This document shows positions 1 to 6,273 of a DNA stretch of 7,741 nucleotides, in pieces. The stretch's first letter is position 1. Each line of letters opens with the position of its first letter. This DNA comes from Comamonadaceae bacterium. GTDB taxonomy: Bacteria; Pseudomonadota; Gammaproteobacteria; Burkholderiales; Burkholderiaceae_C. The stretch covers positions 1-7,741 of the forward strand of contig CANHUM010000077.1 in NCBI GenBank assembly GCA_947463845.1, read 5' to 3'. The translations under genes were made by a program, and so were the position numbers. The notes beneath the pieces were generated by a model. That model saw nothing but the letters and a program-made list of their open reading frames with translations. It searched no databases and was not told where the DNA came from.

Positions 1-41
1 CGAACGGACAGGGAGTTGACGTTCCAGGTGGCGATGTTCAT
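1..41 (-). CDS. xth: Exodeoxyribonuclease III (AP endonuclease), N-terminal fragment
   Basis: Only the first 13 codons lie in the window; the gene runs off the left edge. They read MNIATWNVNSLSV, and the next codon starts CG (Arg expected). This is the hallmark start of the exonuclease III/AP endonuclease family, where the Asn of the TWNVNS strand is an active-site residue that helps bind the metal. The known role of the family is to cut DNA at abasic sites in base-excision repair and to degrade duplex DNA from 3' ends. The ATG overlaps the folA stop as ATGA, and there is no Shine-Dalgarno sequence before it, so translation is probably coupled to folA. The identification rests on a short but very characteristic motif. 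The rest of the protein, and whether it is intact, cannot be judged here. Confidence 0.85.
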   Translation of the reverse strand, partial: MNIATWNVNSLSV

Positions 42-532
42 GGGTTGCGTTGGTTTTGGTAGGTGACAAAGGCGAAACCCATGCCGCTGGTGGCGGTGTG
101 CGATTCGCGTTGCACCTCGGTCCAGTCCAGACCCAGGGTTGGGGCGAGGGCGTCCCCTTCAAAGTCCTGATCGATTTCGGTGACCACCGCTGTGCTGGCC
201 AAGGGTTCAGCTTGGCGGTAAATCTCTGCGCCACCCATGATCCAGGCGTCGTCCACATCGCCACACAGACGCAAGGCATCTTCGATGGAGCCGGTACGCA
301 GTGCGCCTTCGGCCTGCCAGTCGATTTGGCGCGTGATGACGATGTTCAGACGGCCGGGCAGGGGACGAAAGCGGGCAGGCAGTGAGTCCCAGGTCTTGCG
401 GCCCATGATGACCGGTTGACCCAGTGTCACGCGCTTGAAGTGCGCCAAATCTTCGGGCAAGTGCCAAGGCATCTGGTTGTCCTTGCCAATCACGCCATTG
501 CGTGCACGGGCGTAGATCAGGTGCAGCTTCAT
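38..532 (-). CDS. folA: Dihydrofolate reductase
   Basis: This 164-residue protein is full length for a bacterial chromosomal DHFR. It reduces dihydrofolate to tetrahydrofolate with NADPH in the cytosol and is the usual target of trimethoprim. Visible signatures are the nucleotide/Met20-loop region NGVIGKDNQMPWHLP at residues 12-26, Asp28 in LPEDL (the counterpart of catalytic Asp27 of E. coli), VIMGRKTWDS at 41-50, PLPGR at 57-61 with the substrate-binding Arg61, and the cofactor-binding WIMGGAEIY at 97-105. The start at 532 leaves only a few residues before the first beta strand, as in known DHFRs. It begins 10 bases after thyA, with only a weak GAG as a possible ribosome site, so it is probably translated from the same message. 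Its stop codon overlaps the xth start. No resistance-type change is obvious, although resistance cannot be judged by eye. Confidence 0.97.
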   Translation of the reverse strand: MKLHLIYARARNGVIGKDNQMPWHLPEDLAHFKRVTLGQPVIMGRKTWDSLPARFRPLPGRLNIVITRQIDWQAEGALRTGSIEDALRLCGDVDDAWIMGGAEIYRQAEPLASTAVVTEIDQDFEGDALAPTLGLDWTEVQRESHTATSGMGFAFVTYQNQRNP

Positions 533-542
533 CGGTCTGCGC

Positions 543-1391
543 TCATACGGCCACGGGCGCTTTGATGGCGGGGTGGCATTCGTAGCCCAGCACTTCGAAA
601 TCCTCGAATTCGTAATCGAAGATGGAAGCGGGTTTTCGTTTGATATGGAGTGTGGGGTAAGCCATGGGCGCGCGGCTCAGCTGCAGTTCCACCTGTTCGT
701 GGTGGTTGCTGTAAATGTGGCAATCGCCCCCGGTCCAGATGAAGTCGCCCACATCCATGTCGCACTGCTGCGCGATCATGTGGGTCAACAGGGCGTAGCT
801 GGCAATATTGAAGGGCACGCCCAAAAAGATGTCGGCGCTGCGCTGGTAAAGCTGGCAGCTGAGTTTGGGTTTTTCGTCCGCCTTCTGGGGCGGTGCCACA
901 TAGAACTGAAAGAAAGCATGGCAGGGCATGAGCGCCATTTGGTCCAGCTCGGCCACGTTCCAGGCACTCACGATGATGCGCCGTGAGTCGGGGTTGCGCT
1001 TGAGCGTGTCCATGACCTGCTGGATCTGGTCGATGTGGCCACCGGCTGGGGTGGGCCAACTGCGCCACTGCACCCCATAAACGGGCCCAAGCGAGCCGTC
1101 TTCGCGTGCCCATTCATCCCAGATCGTGCAGCCGCGCTCTTGCAGCCACTTCACGTTGCTGTCGCCGCGTAAAAACCACAGCAACTCCACGATGATGGCC
1201 CGCAAAAACACCTTTTTGGTGGTCACCAGCGGGAAGCCCTCGTTCAGGTCAAAACGCATTTGGTGTCCAAACACGCTGCGCGTGCCGGTGCCGGTGCGGT
1301 CGCCCTTTTGCACACCCGTTGTGTAGACGTGGCGCATGAAGTCTTCGTACTGGCTGCGGACGGGGCGATGAGGGTGGGCAGAAATGGTCAT
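543..1391 (-). CDS. thyA: Thymidylate synthase
   Basis: This 282-residue protein converts dUMP to dTMP, using 5,10-methylene-tetrahydrofolate as both carbon donor and reductant and releasing dihydrofolate. Signatures are the phosphate-binding loop DRTGTGT at 31-37, the Arg137-Arg138 pair in [11 protein letters not shown], catalytic Cys157 in [29 protein letters not shown] at 183-199 with dUMP-binding Asn194, and DCHIY at 223-227. Compared with the 264-residue E. coli enzyme it has about 13 extra residues at the N-terminus (to [10 protein letters not shown]) and a short charged insert after the catalytic region (about 167-176). I recall both from Burkholderiales ThyA proteins, which supports the chosen ATG. 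The next in-frame Met (19) would remove part of the conserved first helix. No good Shine-Dalgarno precedes the start, which lies 26 bases after the dehydrogenase stop. folA follows 10 bases downstream, pairing the enzyme that makes dihydrofolate with the one that recycles it. Confidence 0.98.
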   Translation of the reverse strand: MTISAHPHRPVRSQYEDFMRHVYTTGVQKGDRTGTGTRSVFGHQMRFDLNEGFPLVTTKKVFLRAIIVELLWFLRGDSNVKWLQERGCTIWDEWAREDGSLGPVYGVQWRSWPTPAGGHIDQIQQVMDTLKRNPDSRRIIVSAWNVAELDQMALMPCHAFFQFYVAPPQKADEKPKLSCQLYQRSADIFLGVPFNIASYALLTHMIAQQCDMDVGDFIWTGGDCHIYSNHHEQVELQLSRAPMAYPTLHIKRKPASIFDYEFEDFEVLGYECHPAIKAPVAV

Positions 1392-1417
1392 GGGAGGTGA
1401 GTGTAAATCTTGCCGAA

Positions 1418-2842
1418 TCAGGTGAGCACACGACCCGGATTCAGGATGTTTTGCGGGTCCAGGGCCTGTTTGACCGCCCGCATCATGGCCAAGGCTGCGG
1501 GATCTTTGTACAGCGGCAGTTTGCCGACTTTGAGTTCGCCAACGCCATGTTCGGCGCTGATGGAGCCGTTGAATTTGGCGACCTGGTCAAACACCAGGGT
1601 GTTCACACGGTCCTCGTTGTCACGCAAGAAAGCCTGTCCATCCACGCCTTCGGGTGCCTGGACGTTGTAGTGCAGGTTGCCATCACCCAAGTGCCCAAAG
1701 TCCACCATGCGAACGCCGGGTACTTCGCGCGCCAGCAGGGCATCGGTCTCTGCCACAAAGGTCGGGATGCGCGAGACCGGGATGCTGATGTCGTGTTTGA
1801 TGTTCAAACCCTCTTGTACCTGGGCCAGGGTGATGCTCTCGCGGATGTGCCACAAGCCTTTGGCCTGTGTCAGGCTTTCGGCCACCACCGCATCGCTCAC
1901 ACAGCCGCAGTCCATGGCAGCTTCAAGCAGGGCTTCAAACTGGTTGCGGGCATGCTGCTCGTTTTCGCTGTCGGAGTTTTCGAGCAACACACACCAGGGA
2001 TTGTTCTGCCATAAGGGCACACGCAGGTGGGAAAAATGCTTGTCCACAAGGCTCAGGGCAAACTGGCCCATGACCTCAAAGCCTGTGAGGCCAGGTCCCA
2101 GTCGTTGGTGGGCCAAGCCCAACAGTTGCACGGCCGCTTCCATGCTGGGCACTGCGGCCCAGGCCGTGAGCTGCGCGGCGGGCTGGGGGTAGAGCTTCAT
2201 GGTCGCTGCGGTGATGATGCCCAAGGTGCCTTCGCTGCCGATCATCAGGTTGCGCAGGTCGTAACCCGTGTTGTCCTTGCGCAGCCCCGTCAGGCCGTGC
2301 CAGATCTCGCCCTGGGCGGTGACGACTTCCAGACCCAGGCACAGTTCGCGCGTGTTGCCGTAGCGCACCACTTGCGTGCCACCCGCATTGGTGCCCAGAT
2401 TGCCACCGATGGTGCAGCTGCCTTCGGCACCCAAGCTCAAGGGGAACAAAAAACCGGCAGCTTCGGCCGCGGCTTGCAGGTTTTGCAGCACACAACCGGC
2501 CTCCACGGTGATGGTCAGGTTGGCGGGGTCCATGGCCCGCACTGCGTTCATGCGTGTCATGCTCAGCACGATCTGCCTGCCCGAGTCATCGGGCACCCCG
2601 CCCACCACCAAACCGGTGTTGCCGCCTTGCGGCACGATGGAAGTGCCCGCTGCACCACAGGCCTTGACCACAGCAGCCACCTGTTCCGTGTTACCCGGGC
2701 GCACCACGGCCAGGGCGCGGCCCCGCACGCGTTTGCGCCAGTCCTGCTCCCAAGGGCTCAGGTCGGTGGCTGGGTCGTCGTGGGTCAAGACGTTGGCATC
2801 GCCACAAATTTGACGCAGTTGGTTCAGCAGCATCTGGGTCAT
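1418..2842 (-). CDS. FAD-linked D-2-hydroxyacid dehydrogenase (D-lactate / D-2-hydroxyglutarate type)
   Basis: This 474-residue flavoprotein belongs to the VAO/PCMH-type oxidoreductases (GlcD, D-lactate dehydrogenase and D-2-hydroxyglutarate dehydrogenase group). The N-terminal FAD-binding domain shows [12 protein letters not shown] at 71-82 and [16 protein letters not shown] at 140-155. The C-terminal substrate domain shows [14 protein letters not shown] at 381-394 with probable metal-binding His384 and His391, EHGVG at 431-435 with Glu431 as a further likely ligand, and the terminal [12 protein letters not shown] at 462-473. These enzymes oxidise a D-2-hydroxyacid to the 2-oxoacid and pass electrons to a flavoprotein, quinone or cytochrome acceptor. 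No signal peptide or membrane helix is seen, so it is probably cytosolic or loosely membrane-associated. Its ATG lies 5 bases after the DUF2069 stop with no clear Shine-Dalgarno, suggesting translational coupling. The substrate cannot be settled from sequence: D-lactate, D-2-hydroxyglutarate and glycolate are all possible, the first two more likely. No glcE or glcF partner is adjacent, which argues against glycolate oxidase. Confidence 0.9.
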   Translation of the reverse strand: MTQMLLNQLRQICGDANVLTHDDPATDLSPWEQDWRKRVRGRALAVVRPGNTEQVAAVVKACGAAGTSIVPQGGNTGLVVGGVPDDSGRQIVLSMTRMNAVRAMDPANLTITVEAGCVLQNLQAAAEAAGFLFPLSLGAEGSCTIGGNLGTNAGGTQVVRYGNTRELCLGLEVVTAQGEIWHGLTGLRKDNTGYDLRNLMIGSEGTLGIITAATMKLYPQPAAQLTAWAAVPSMEAAVQLLGLAHQRLGPGLTGFEVMGQFALSLVDKHFSHLRVPLWQNNPWCVLLENSDSENEQHARNQFEALLEAAMDCGCVSDAVVAESLTQAKGLWHIRESITLAQVQEGLNIKHDISIPVSRIPTFVAETDALLAREVPGVRMVDFGHLGDGNLHYNVQAPEGVDGQAFLRDNEDRVNTLVFDQVAKFNGSISAEHGVGELKVGKLPLYKDPAALAMMRAVKQALDPQNILNPGRVLT

Positions 2843-2847
2843 GGGGA

Positions 2848-3279
2848 TCAGTCTTTGGGCACAGGAACAAAGTTACCCGTGGCCTTGGCGGCTTTGAAGC
2901 GGATGCGCACATGCAGGGCGCAGGCCACAAACAAGGTGGTGCACAAAAGAACCTGCAGCCCGGCCAATCCGCTGGAGGGCCAGGCATCGCCCCAAGCGCG
3001 CACCACACCTTCGGTGAAGTACAGCCACACCAGCATGCTGACCCAGCGGTAGGTGTACATGCGGTTTTTCAGCAAGCCGGCCACAGGGATGCACAAGGGC
3101 AGCACCTTGATGGCCCACCAGCTGCCGCCTTCACGCAGCGGCGCCAGCCAGATTTCCCAGGCCAGGCCCAAAACAATCAGGCCCAGCAGGCTGCCCACGG
3201 CCAACCAGCGGGTGATATCCAGCCCGGCCGGAGCGCTTGCATCGGGGCCGAGGGGGGAGGGTTCGGAGTTCGAGTTCAT
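2848..3279 (-). CDS. DUF2069 family inner-membrane protein
   Basis: This 143-residue membrane protein has a short polar N-terminus (about 1-22, rich in Ser, Pro and Ala) and four likely hydrophobic helices at about 25-45, 54-72, 76-95 and 104-124, ending in a basic tail (RIRFKAAKA). The stretch YTYRWVSMLVWLYFTEGVVR around 75-94 is typical of the DUF2069 family. No biochemical function is known to me for the family, and no catalytic motif is visible. The frame stays open well upstream, but the ATG at 3279 is chosen because the upstream residues are polar, unlike the family, and run inside the divergent yihY gene. The gene heads the left minus-strand block, with the dehydrogenase 5 bases downstream. 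In related Burkholderiales I recall a wrbA quinone oxidoreductase gene near DUF2069 and yihY; none lies between them here. Confidence 0.88.
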   Translation of the reverse strand: MNSNSEPSPLGPDASAPAGLDITRWLAVGSLLGLIVLGLAWEIWLAPLREGGSWWAIKVLPLCIPVAGLLKNRMYTYRWVSMLVWLYFTEGVVRAWGDAWPSSGLAGLQVLLCTTLFVACALHVRIRFKAAKATGNFVPVPKD

Positions 3280-3288
3280 TGCGGTGGC

Positions 3289-3319
3289 ATCATACCGGGC
3301 ATGCGATCTTCCTTGACAA
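3289..3319 (-). promoter_or_regulatory. Candidate promoter for the DUF2069-dehydrogenase-thyA-folA-xth block
   Basis: Reading the minus strand, TTGTCA (3319-3314) matches the sigma-70 -35 consensus at five of six positions and TATGAT (3294-3289) matches the -10 at five of six. They are 19 bases apart, longer than the ideal 17. Transcription would begin near 3282, about three bases before the DUF2069 ATG, giving a nearly leaderless message. This fits the absence of a Shine-Dalgarno there. The element overlaps the first codons of yihY. The prediction is by eye only. The long spacer and the frequency of chance matches keep confidence low. Confidence 0.3.
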
Positions 3320-4554
3320 AGACCACTTTGGGCGAACACATCGGTGTGTGGTGGCAAGAGCTGTCGGTTTTTCCCTGGCGCCAGATGGGTGCTGTGCTGG
3401 CCGAGCGCTTTCGTGATGCGCGTTTGGGCGTGAGCGCCAGCTCGTTGACTTTCACCACCGTGCTGGCCATGGTGCCGCTGTTTGCGGTCGGTTTGGCTGT
3501 TTTTTCGGCTTTTCCGGTGTTTGGCAAGTTCCAGGACATGATTCAACGCTGGCTGATCGAGAGCTTGGTCCCCGAGAGCATCGCAAGGCAGGTGCTCAGC
3601 TACATCAGCCAATTCTCACGCAAGGCCAGTCGCCTGGGCACAGCCGGTTTGGCAGTGGTGTTGATGTCGGCAGTTTTCCTCATGGTGACCATCGAGCGCA
3701 CCCTGGGGCAGATCTGGCGGGTGCAGCGCCAGCGGCCTTTTGCGCAGCGGATCTTGCTGTACTGGTCGGCCATCACATTGGGGCCCCTGCTGTTGGGTAT
3801 CAGTTTGGCGATGACGTCCTATGTCGTTGGTGCCTCGCGTGATGTGGTGAATGTGTTGCCGGGATCCACCCGATGGCTGCTGGATGGCTTTGAGTTTTTG
3901 ATGCTCACCGCCTGCGTCAGTGGTTTGTACTTTTATGTGCCCTACACCCGCGTGCGCTGGCGGCATGCCATCACGGCTGGCTTTTTGGTGGCGGGATCGT
4001 TGGAGGTGGCCAAAAAAGCGATGGCTTTTTATTTGCTGGAAGTGCCCACTTATTCCTTGGTGTATGGGGCGTTTGCGGCGGTGCCGATTTTGCTGATCTG
4101 GATTTATGTCACCTGGCTGTTGGTCTTGTTGGGCGCGGTGCTGGCTTCCAGTTTGCCTGAATTGGGTCGTCAAACCTGGCGCAAGCCCGAGGGGGCAGGT
4201 TGGCCCTTCAGGTTGGCTTTGGAGGTGCTGGCTGAGTTGAACGCTGCCAAGACTTCAGGGCCGCGAGGCTGGAGCACTGGCGAATTGGCTGCCCGATTGC
4301 GTGTGGAACTGGCTGAGCTGCAGATGGTGCTGGCGGTGTTGCAAGATCTGGACTGGGTGGGGCGGTTGAGCGAGCAAAATGATCAGGCCCAGGCCAGGCA
4401 CATTCTGCTGATCGACCCGAACCAGACCAGCGTGGGCCCCTTGGCCGACCGTTTGCTGGTGCTGCGGACTTCGGCTGCCGACCCGTTGTGGGTGCAGACC
4501 GGTCTGGATCAGGTCCGGGTGATGCAGTTGCTGCCCTCGGTCCGGCAGGATTGA
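3301..4554 (+). CDS. yihY: YihY family inner-membrane protein with C-terminal cytoplasmic domain
   Basis: This 417-residue protein has six likely membrane helices at about 52-74, 113-132, 151-177, 195-214, 223-247 and 257-286. The signature SASSLTFTTVLAMVPLFAV (45-63) opens the YihY/BrkB fold, and the VPTYSLVYGAFAAVPILLIW stretch (248-267) is also typical. E. coli YihY has about 290 residues; the extra ~125 here form a soluble tail. In that tail, residues 324-358 (from WSTGELAARL to VGRLSE) look like a helix-turn-helix or winged-helix segment. The family was once labelled ribonuclease BN, but the true RNase BN is the unrelated ElaC/Rbn protein; the role of YihY is unsettled. The ATG at 3301 is the first plausible start and leaves 21 bases to the divergent gene, but no Shine-Dalgarno precedes it. 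GTG 3346 or ATG 3385 (Met29, still ahead of helix 1) are alternatives. Confidence 0.9.
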   Translation: MRSSLTKTTLGEHIGVWWQELSVFPWRQMGAVLAERFRDARLGVSASSLTFTTVLAMVPLFAVGLAVFSAFPVFGKFQDMIQRWLIESLVPESIARQVLSYISQFSRKASRLGTAGLAVVLMSAVFLMVTIERTLGQIWRVQRQRPFAQRILLYWSAITLGPLLLGISLAMTSYVVGASRDVVNVLPGSTRWLLDGFEFLMLTACVSGLYFYVPYTRVRWRHAITAGFLVAGSLEVAKKAMAFYLLEVPTYSLVYGAFAAVPILLIWIYVTWLLVLLGAVLASSLPELGRQTWRKPEGAGWPFRLALEVLAELNAAKTSGPRGWSTGELAARLRVELAELQMVLAVLQDLDWVGRLSEQNDQAQARHILLIDPNQTSVGPLADRLLVLRTSAADPLWVQTGLDQVRVMQLLPSVRQD

Positions 4555-4563
4555 GCGGGTTCT

Positions 4564-4887
4564 TCAAAAACTCACGCGGCCGCGCCACATGTCTCGGTAC
4601 ATCACCCAGTCGCCCATGAAGCTGTAGAGCGGGCGCTTGAAGCTGGCCGGCTTGTTTTTCTCAAACACGAAATGCCCGATCCAGGCGCAGCCATAGCCGC
4701 AGATCAGGCCGTAGAGCAGGTATTGCGGTTTGCCTGTGATGGCCAGCATGGCCAGGCAAATCAGACTCAAGGTGCTGCCCAGAAAATGCATGCGGCGGCA
4801 GCGGCGATCACTGTGTTCACTCAGGTAAAAAGGGTAAAACTCGGCAAAGCTGGCGTGCTGGGTCGTCGGTGACTGGGGTTGGTCCAT
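4564..4887 (-). CDS. DUF962 (Mpo1-like) small membrane protein
   Basis: This 107-residue protein has conserved DUF962 features: FAEFYPFYLSEHSDRRCRRM (14-33) followed by HFLGSTL, two hydrophobic spans at about 36-51 and 56-74, then WIGHFVFEKNKPASFKRPLY (69-88) and GDWVMYRDM (92-100). His25, His34 and His72 are candidate metal ligands. The characterised relative, yeast Mpo1 (YGL010w), is an Fe(II)-dependent dioxygenase that shortens 2-hydroxy fatty acids in phytosphingosine breakdown; whether bacterial members do this is not established. The ATG at 4887 is chosen over a longer open frame because it begins just before the family's conserved region and has a good AGGAG seven bases upstream; the longer frame would lie inside the P450 gene. 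It follows the P450 by 17 bases and ends 9 bases from the convergent yihY stop. Confidence 0.88.
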   Translation of the reverse strand: MDQPQSPTTQHASFAEFYPFYLSEHSDRRCRRMHFLGSTLSLICLAMLAITGKPQYLLYGLICGYGCAWIGHFVFEKNKPASFKRPLYSFMGDWVMYRDMWRGRVSF

Positions 4888-4894
4888 GGTTTGA

Positions 4895-4899
4895 CTCCT
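4895..4899 (-). promoter_or_regulatory. Ribosome binding site of the DUF962 gene
   Basis: On the minus strand AGGAG lies seven bases before the ATG at 4887, between the P450 stop and the DUF962 start. It is one of the clearest Shine-Dalgarno sequences in the window and decides the DUF962 start against the longer open frame. Confidence 0.75.
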
Positions 4900-4904
4900 G
4901 GTGC

Positions 4905-6233
4905 TTATCGGATCGAAAACGGTGCGTGCAAAAAGCCGCGAAAGCGGGCCCGACCGCCGCGCACAGGTACTTGTGTGAGCTGATAGTCCGGAAAACGCTG
5001 CAAAAAGCGTCCGATGGCGATGCGGCCTTCGAGCCGCGCCAAGCTCAGTCCCGCGCACTGGTGGACGCCAAAGCCAAAAGCCAGGTGTTTGTTGCCCGTG
5101 CGGCGCAAGTCCAGTTGCTCGGGGTTCTCATACACCGCCGGATCTCGGTTGGCGGCGCCGATGCACAGCGTGACCAAAGCCCCGGCGGGCACATCGACCC
5201 CGTTGACCTGAGTGGCTTGCAGGGCGCGGCGGTTACCCAGCTGGTTGGACGACTCAAAGCGCAAAAACTCATCGACCGCCAGGTCGAGCACGCGGGCCTG
5301 GGCATGTTCGTCGTCAGACTGGTGCAGGTCGGACAACAGACGCCTGCGCTGTTCGGGCCATTCCTGCAGGCTGATGAGCGCGTTGCCGATCAGGTTGGTG
5401 GTGGTTTCGTGCCCGGCATTGAGCAGGAACACGCAGTTTTGCAAAAGCTCGACTTCGCTCAAGGCGTCACCACTGGCTTCCCCTTGGATCAGCCGGGTCA
5501 GCACATCGTGCTCTGGGTCACCCGGTTGCTGGCGCCGCTGCGCGACCAAGTGGCGCAGATAGGCCAAAAACTCGGTCACGCTGCGGTTGCCCAGCGCTTC
5601 TTGCTCGGGTTTCAGAGCGGGCTCCAGCGCACCCAGAATGGCCAGTGACCAGCCGCGCAGAGGCGCTCTTTCGGCATGCGGCACGCCCAGCAGGTTCCCG
5701 ATGATTTCGACCGGAATGGCCGAGGCAAAGTCTTCGATCAGGTCGCCCCCCTCTTGGGCCTCGATCTTTTCCAGCAAACTGTCCACCAGCTGCACCAGCC
5801 CCGGCTCCATGGCTTCAATGGCGCGGCGGGTCAGTGCCCCCATGATCAGGCGGCGCACCCGGGTGTGCAGCGGTGGGTCATTGAAGACCAGGCTGTTTGT
5901 ATGGTGCTCAAACAGCGGGGCCACACCGCCCGCTGTGGCGCAGGGCGGCTGGTTGAACGGGGGGTGGTTGTATTTGGGGCCGAACTCGACTTGTTTGTCA
6001 GAGCTGAAGACCTTGGCGTCTCGGTACACCGCCACCAGATCGGCATGGCGTGTCAGGAAGTACGAGCCGTCGGGCATGCGCTTGAAAGGCTCGGTTTCGC
6101 GCAGCGCGGCATAAACCGGGTAGGGGTTGTCCAGAAAATCACGCGGCAAGGCCCGCAGGTCCAGCGATTGGGCGATGGTCTGGGCTCGGTCAGCCGACAA
6201 GGACGGTGTGATGTGGGCAGTCAGTGTGTTCAT
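4905..6233 (-). CDS. Cytochrome P450 monooxygenase
   Basis: This 442-residue soluble bacterial-type P450 has no membrane anchor. Motifs in order are FNDPPLHTRVRRLI (117-130, C-helix), the oxygen-activating I-helix AGHETT (273-278), ExxR as EFLR (Glu322, Arg325), and the haem loop FGFGVHQCAG (386-395) with Cys393 as proximal ligand. The Glu-Thr pair of the I-helix is that of an ordinary O2-dependent monooxygenase, not a peroxide-using CYP152 enzyme. Unusual points are a Pro-rich stretch in the B-C loop (about 89-105, around HPPFNQPPC) and about ten extra residues between the I-helix and ExxR (about 301-315, SDLHQSDDEHAQARV). No ferredoxin or reductase gene is in the window, so electrons must come from elsewhere. 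The start at 6233 has only a distant GAGGG (14 bases), but no better in-frame start is near. The gene lies 40 bases after the hydrolase and 17 before DUF962. The substrate is unknown. Confidence 0.95.
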   Translation of the reverse strand: MNTLTAHITPSLSADRAQTIAQSLDLRALPRDFLDNPYPVYAALRETEPFKRMPDGSYFLTRHADLVAVYRDAKVFSSDKQVEFGPKYNHPPFNQPPCATAGGVAPLFEHHTNSLVFNDPPLHTRVRRLIMGALTRRAIEAMEPGLVQLVDSLLEKIEAQEGGDLIEDFASAIPVEIIGNLLGVPHAERAPLRGWSLAILGALEPALKPEQEALGNRSVTEFLAYLRHLVAQRRQQPGDPEHDVLTRLIQGEASGDALSEVELLQNCVFLLNAGHETTTNLIGNALISLQEWPEQRRRLLSDLHQSDDEHAQARVLDLAVDEFLRFESSNQLGNRRALQATQVNGVDVPAGALVTLCIGAANRDPAVYENPEQLDLRRTGNKHLAFGFGVHQCAGLSLARLEGRIAIGRFLQRFPDYQLTQVPVRGGRARFRGFLHAPFSIR

Positions 6234-6273
6234 GTCGTTGGCGCAAACCCTCGCGCGTGAACGGTTCCAAATG

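Noticed and set aside
1397..2014. Plus-strand open frame preceded by a perfect GGAGGTGA at 1393-1400
   Set aside because: The Shine-Dalgarno-like string overlaps the proposed start at 1397 instead of preceding it, and the frame is antisense to the well-supported dehydrogenase gene.
2027..3052. Plus-strand open frame (341 codons) antisense to the dehydrogenase and DUF2069 genes
   Set aside because: It spans two real minus-strand genes and has no family motif; its composition is that of a reverse-complement shadow.
3313..3318. Perfect TTGACA -35 hexamer on the plus strand inside the start of yihY
   Set aside because: The sequences 16-18 bases downstream (around ACACAT) do not resemble a -10 element, so it is probably chance.
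3280..3612. N-terminal extension of the DUF2069 protein
   Set aside because: The extension runs antisense to yihY and is polar low-complexity sequence not seen in the family.
3301..4554. Ribonuclease BN as the product name for the plus-strand membrane protein
   Set aside because: That label is a historical misassignment of the YihY family; the true enzyme is the metallo-beta-lactamase-fold ElaC/Rbn, and no such motif is present here.
4575..4584. Ten-base palindrome CGCGGCCGCG near the convergent yihY/DUF962 junction
   Set aside because: It encodes part of the DUF962 C-terminus, has no loop and no following T-run, and so is not a terminator.
4888..5058. N-terminal extension of the DUF962 protein
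   Set aside because: The added residues are Arg-rich and unlike the family, they overlap the P450 3' end, and a good ribosome site supports the start at 4887.
4869..5648. Plus-strand open frame (259 codons) antisense to the P450 and DUF962 genes
   Set aside because: It has no domain features and covers the P450 haem-binding region on the other strand.
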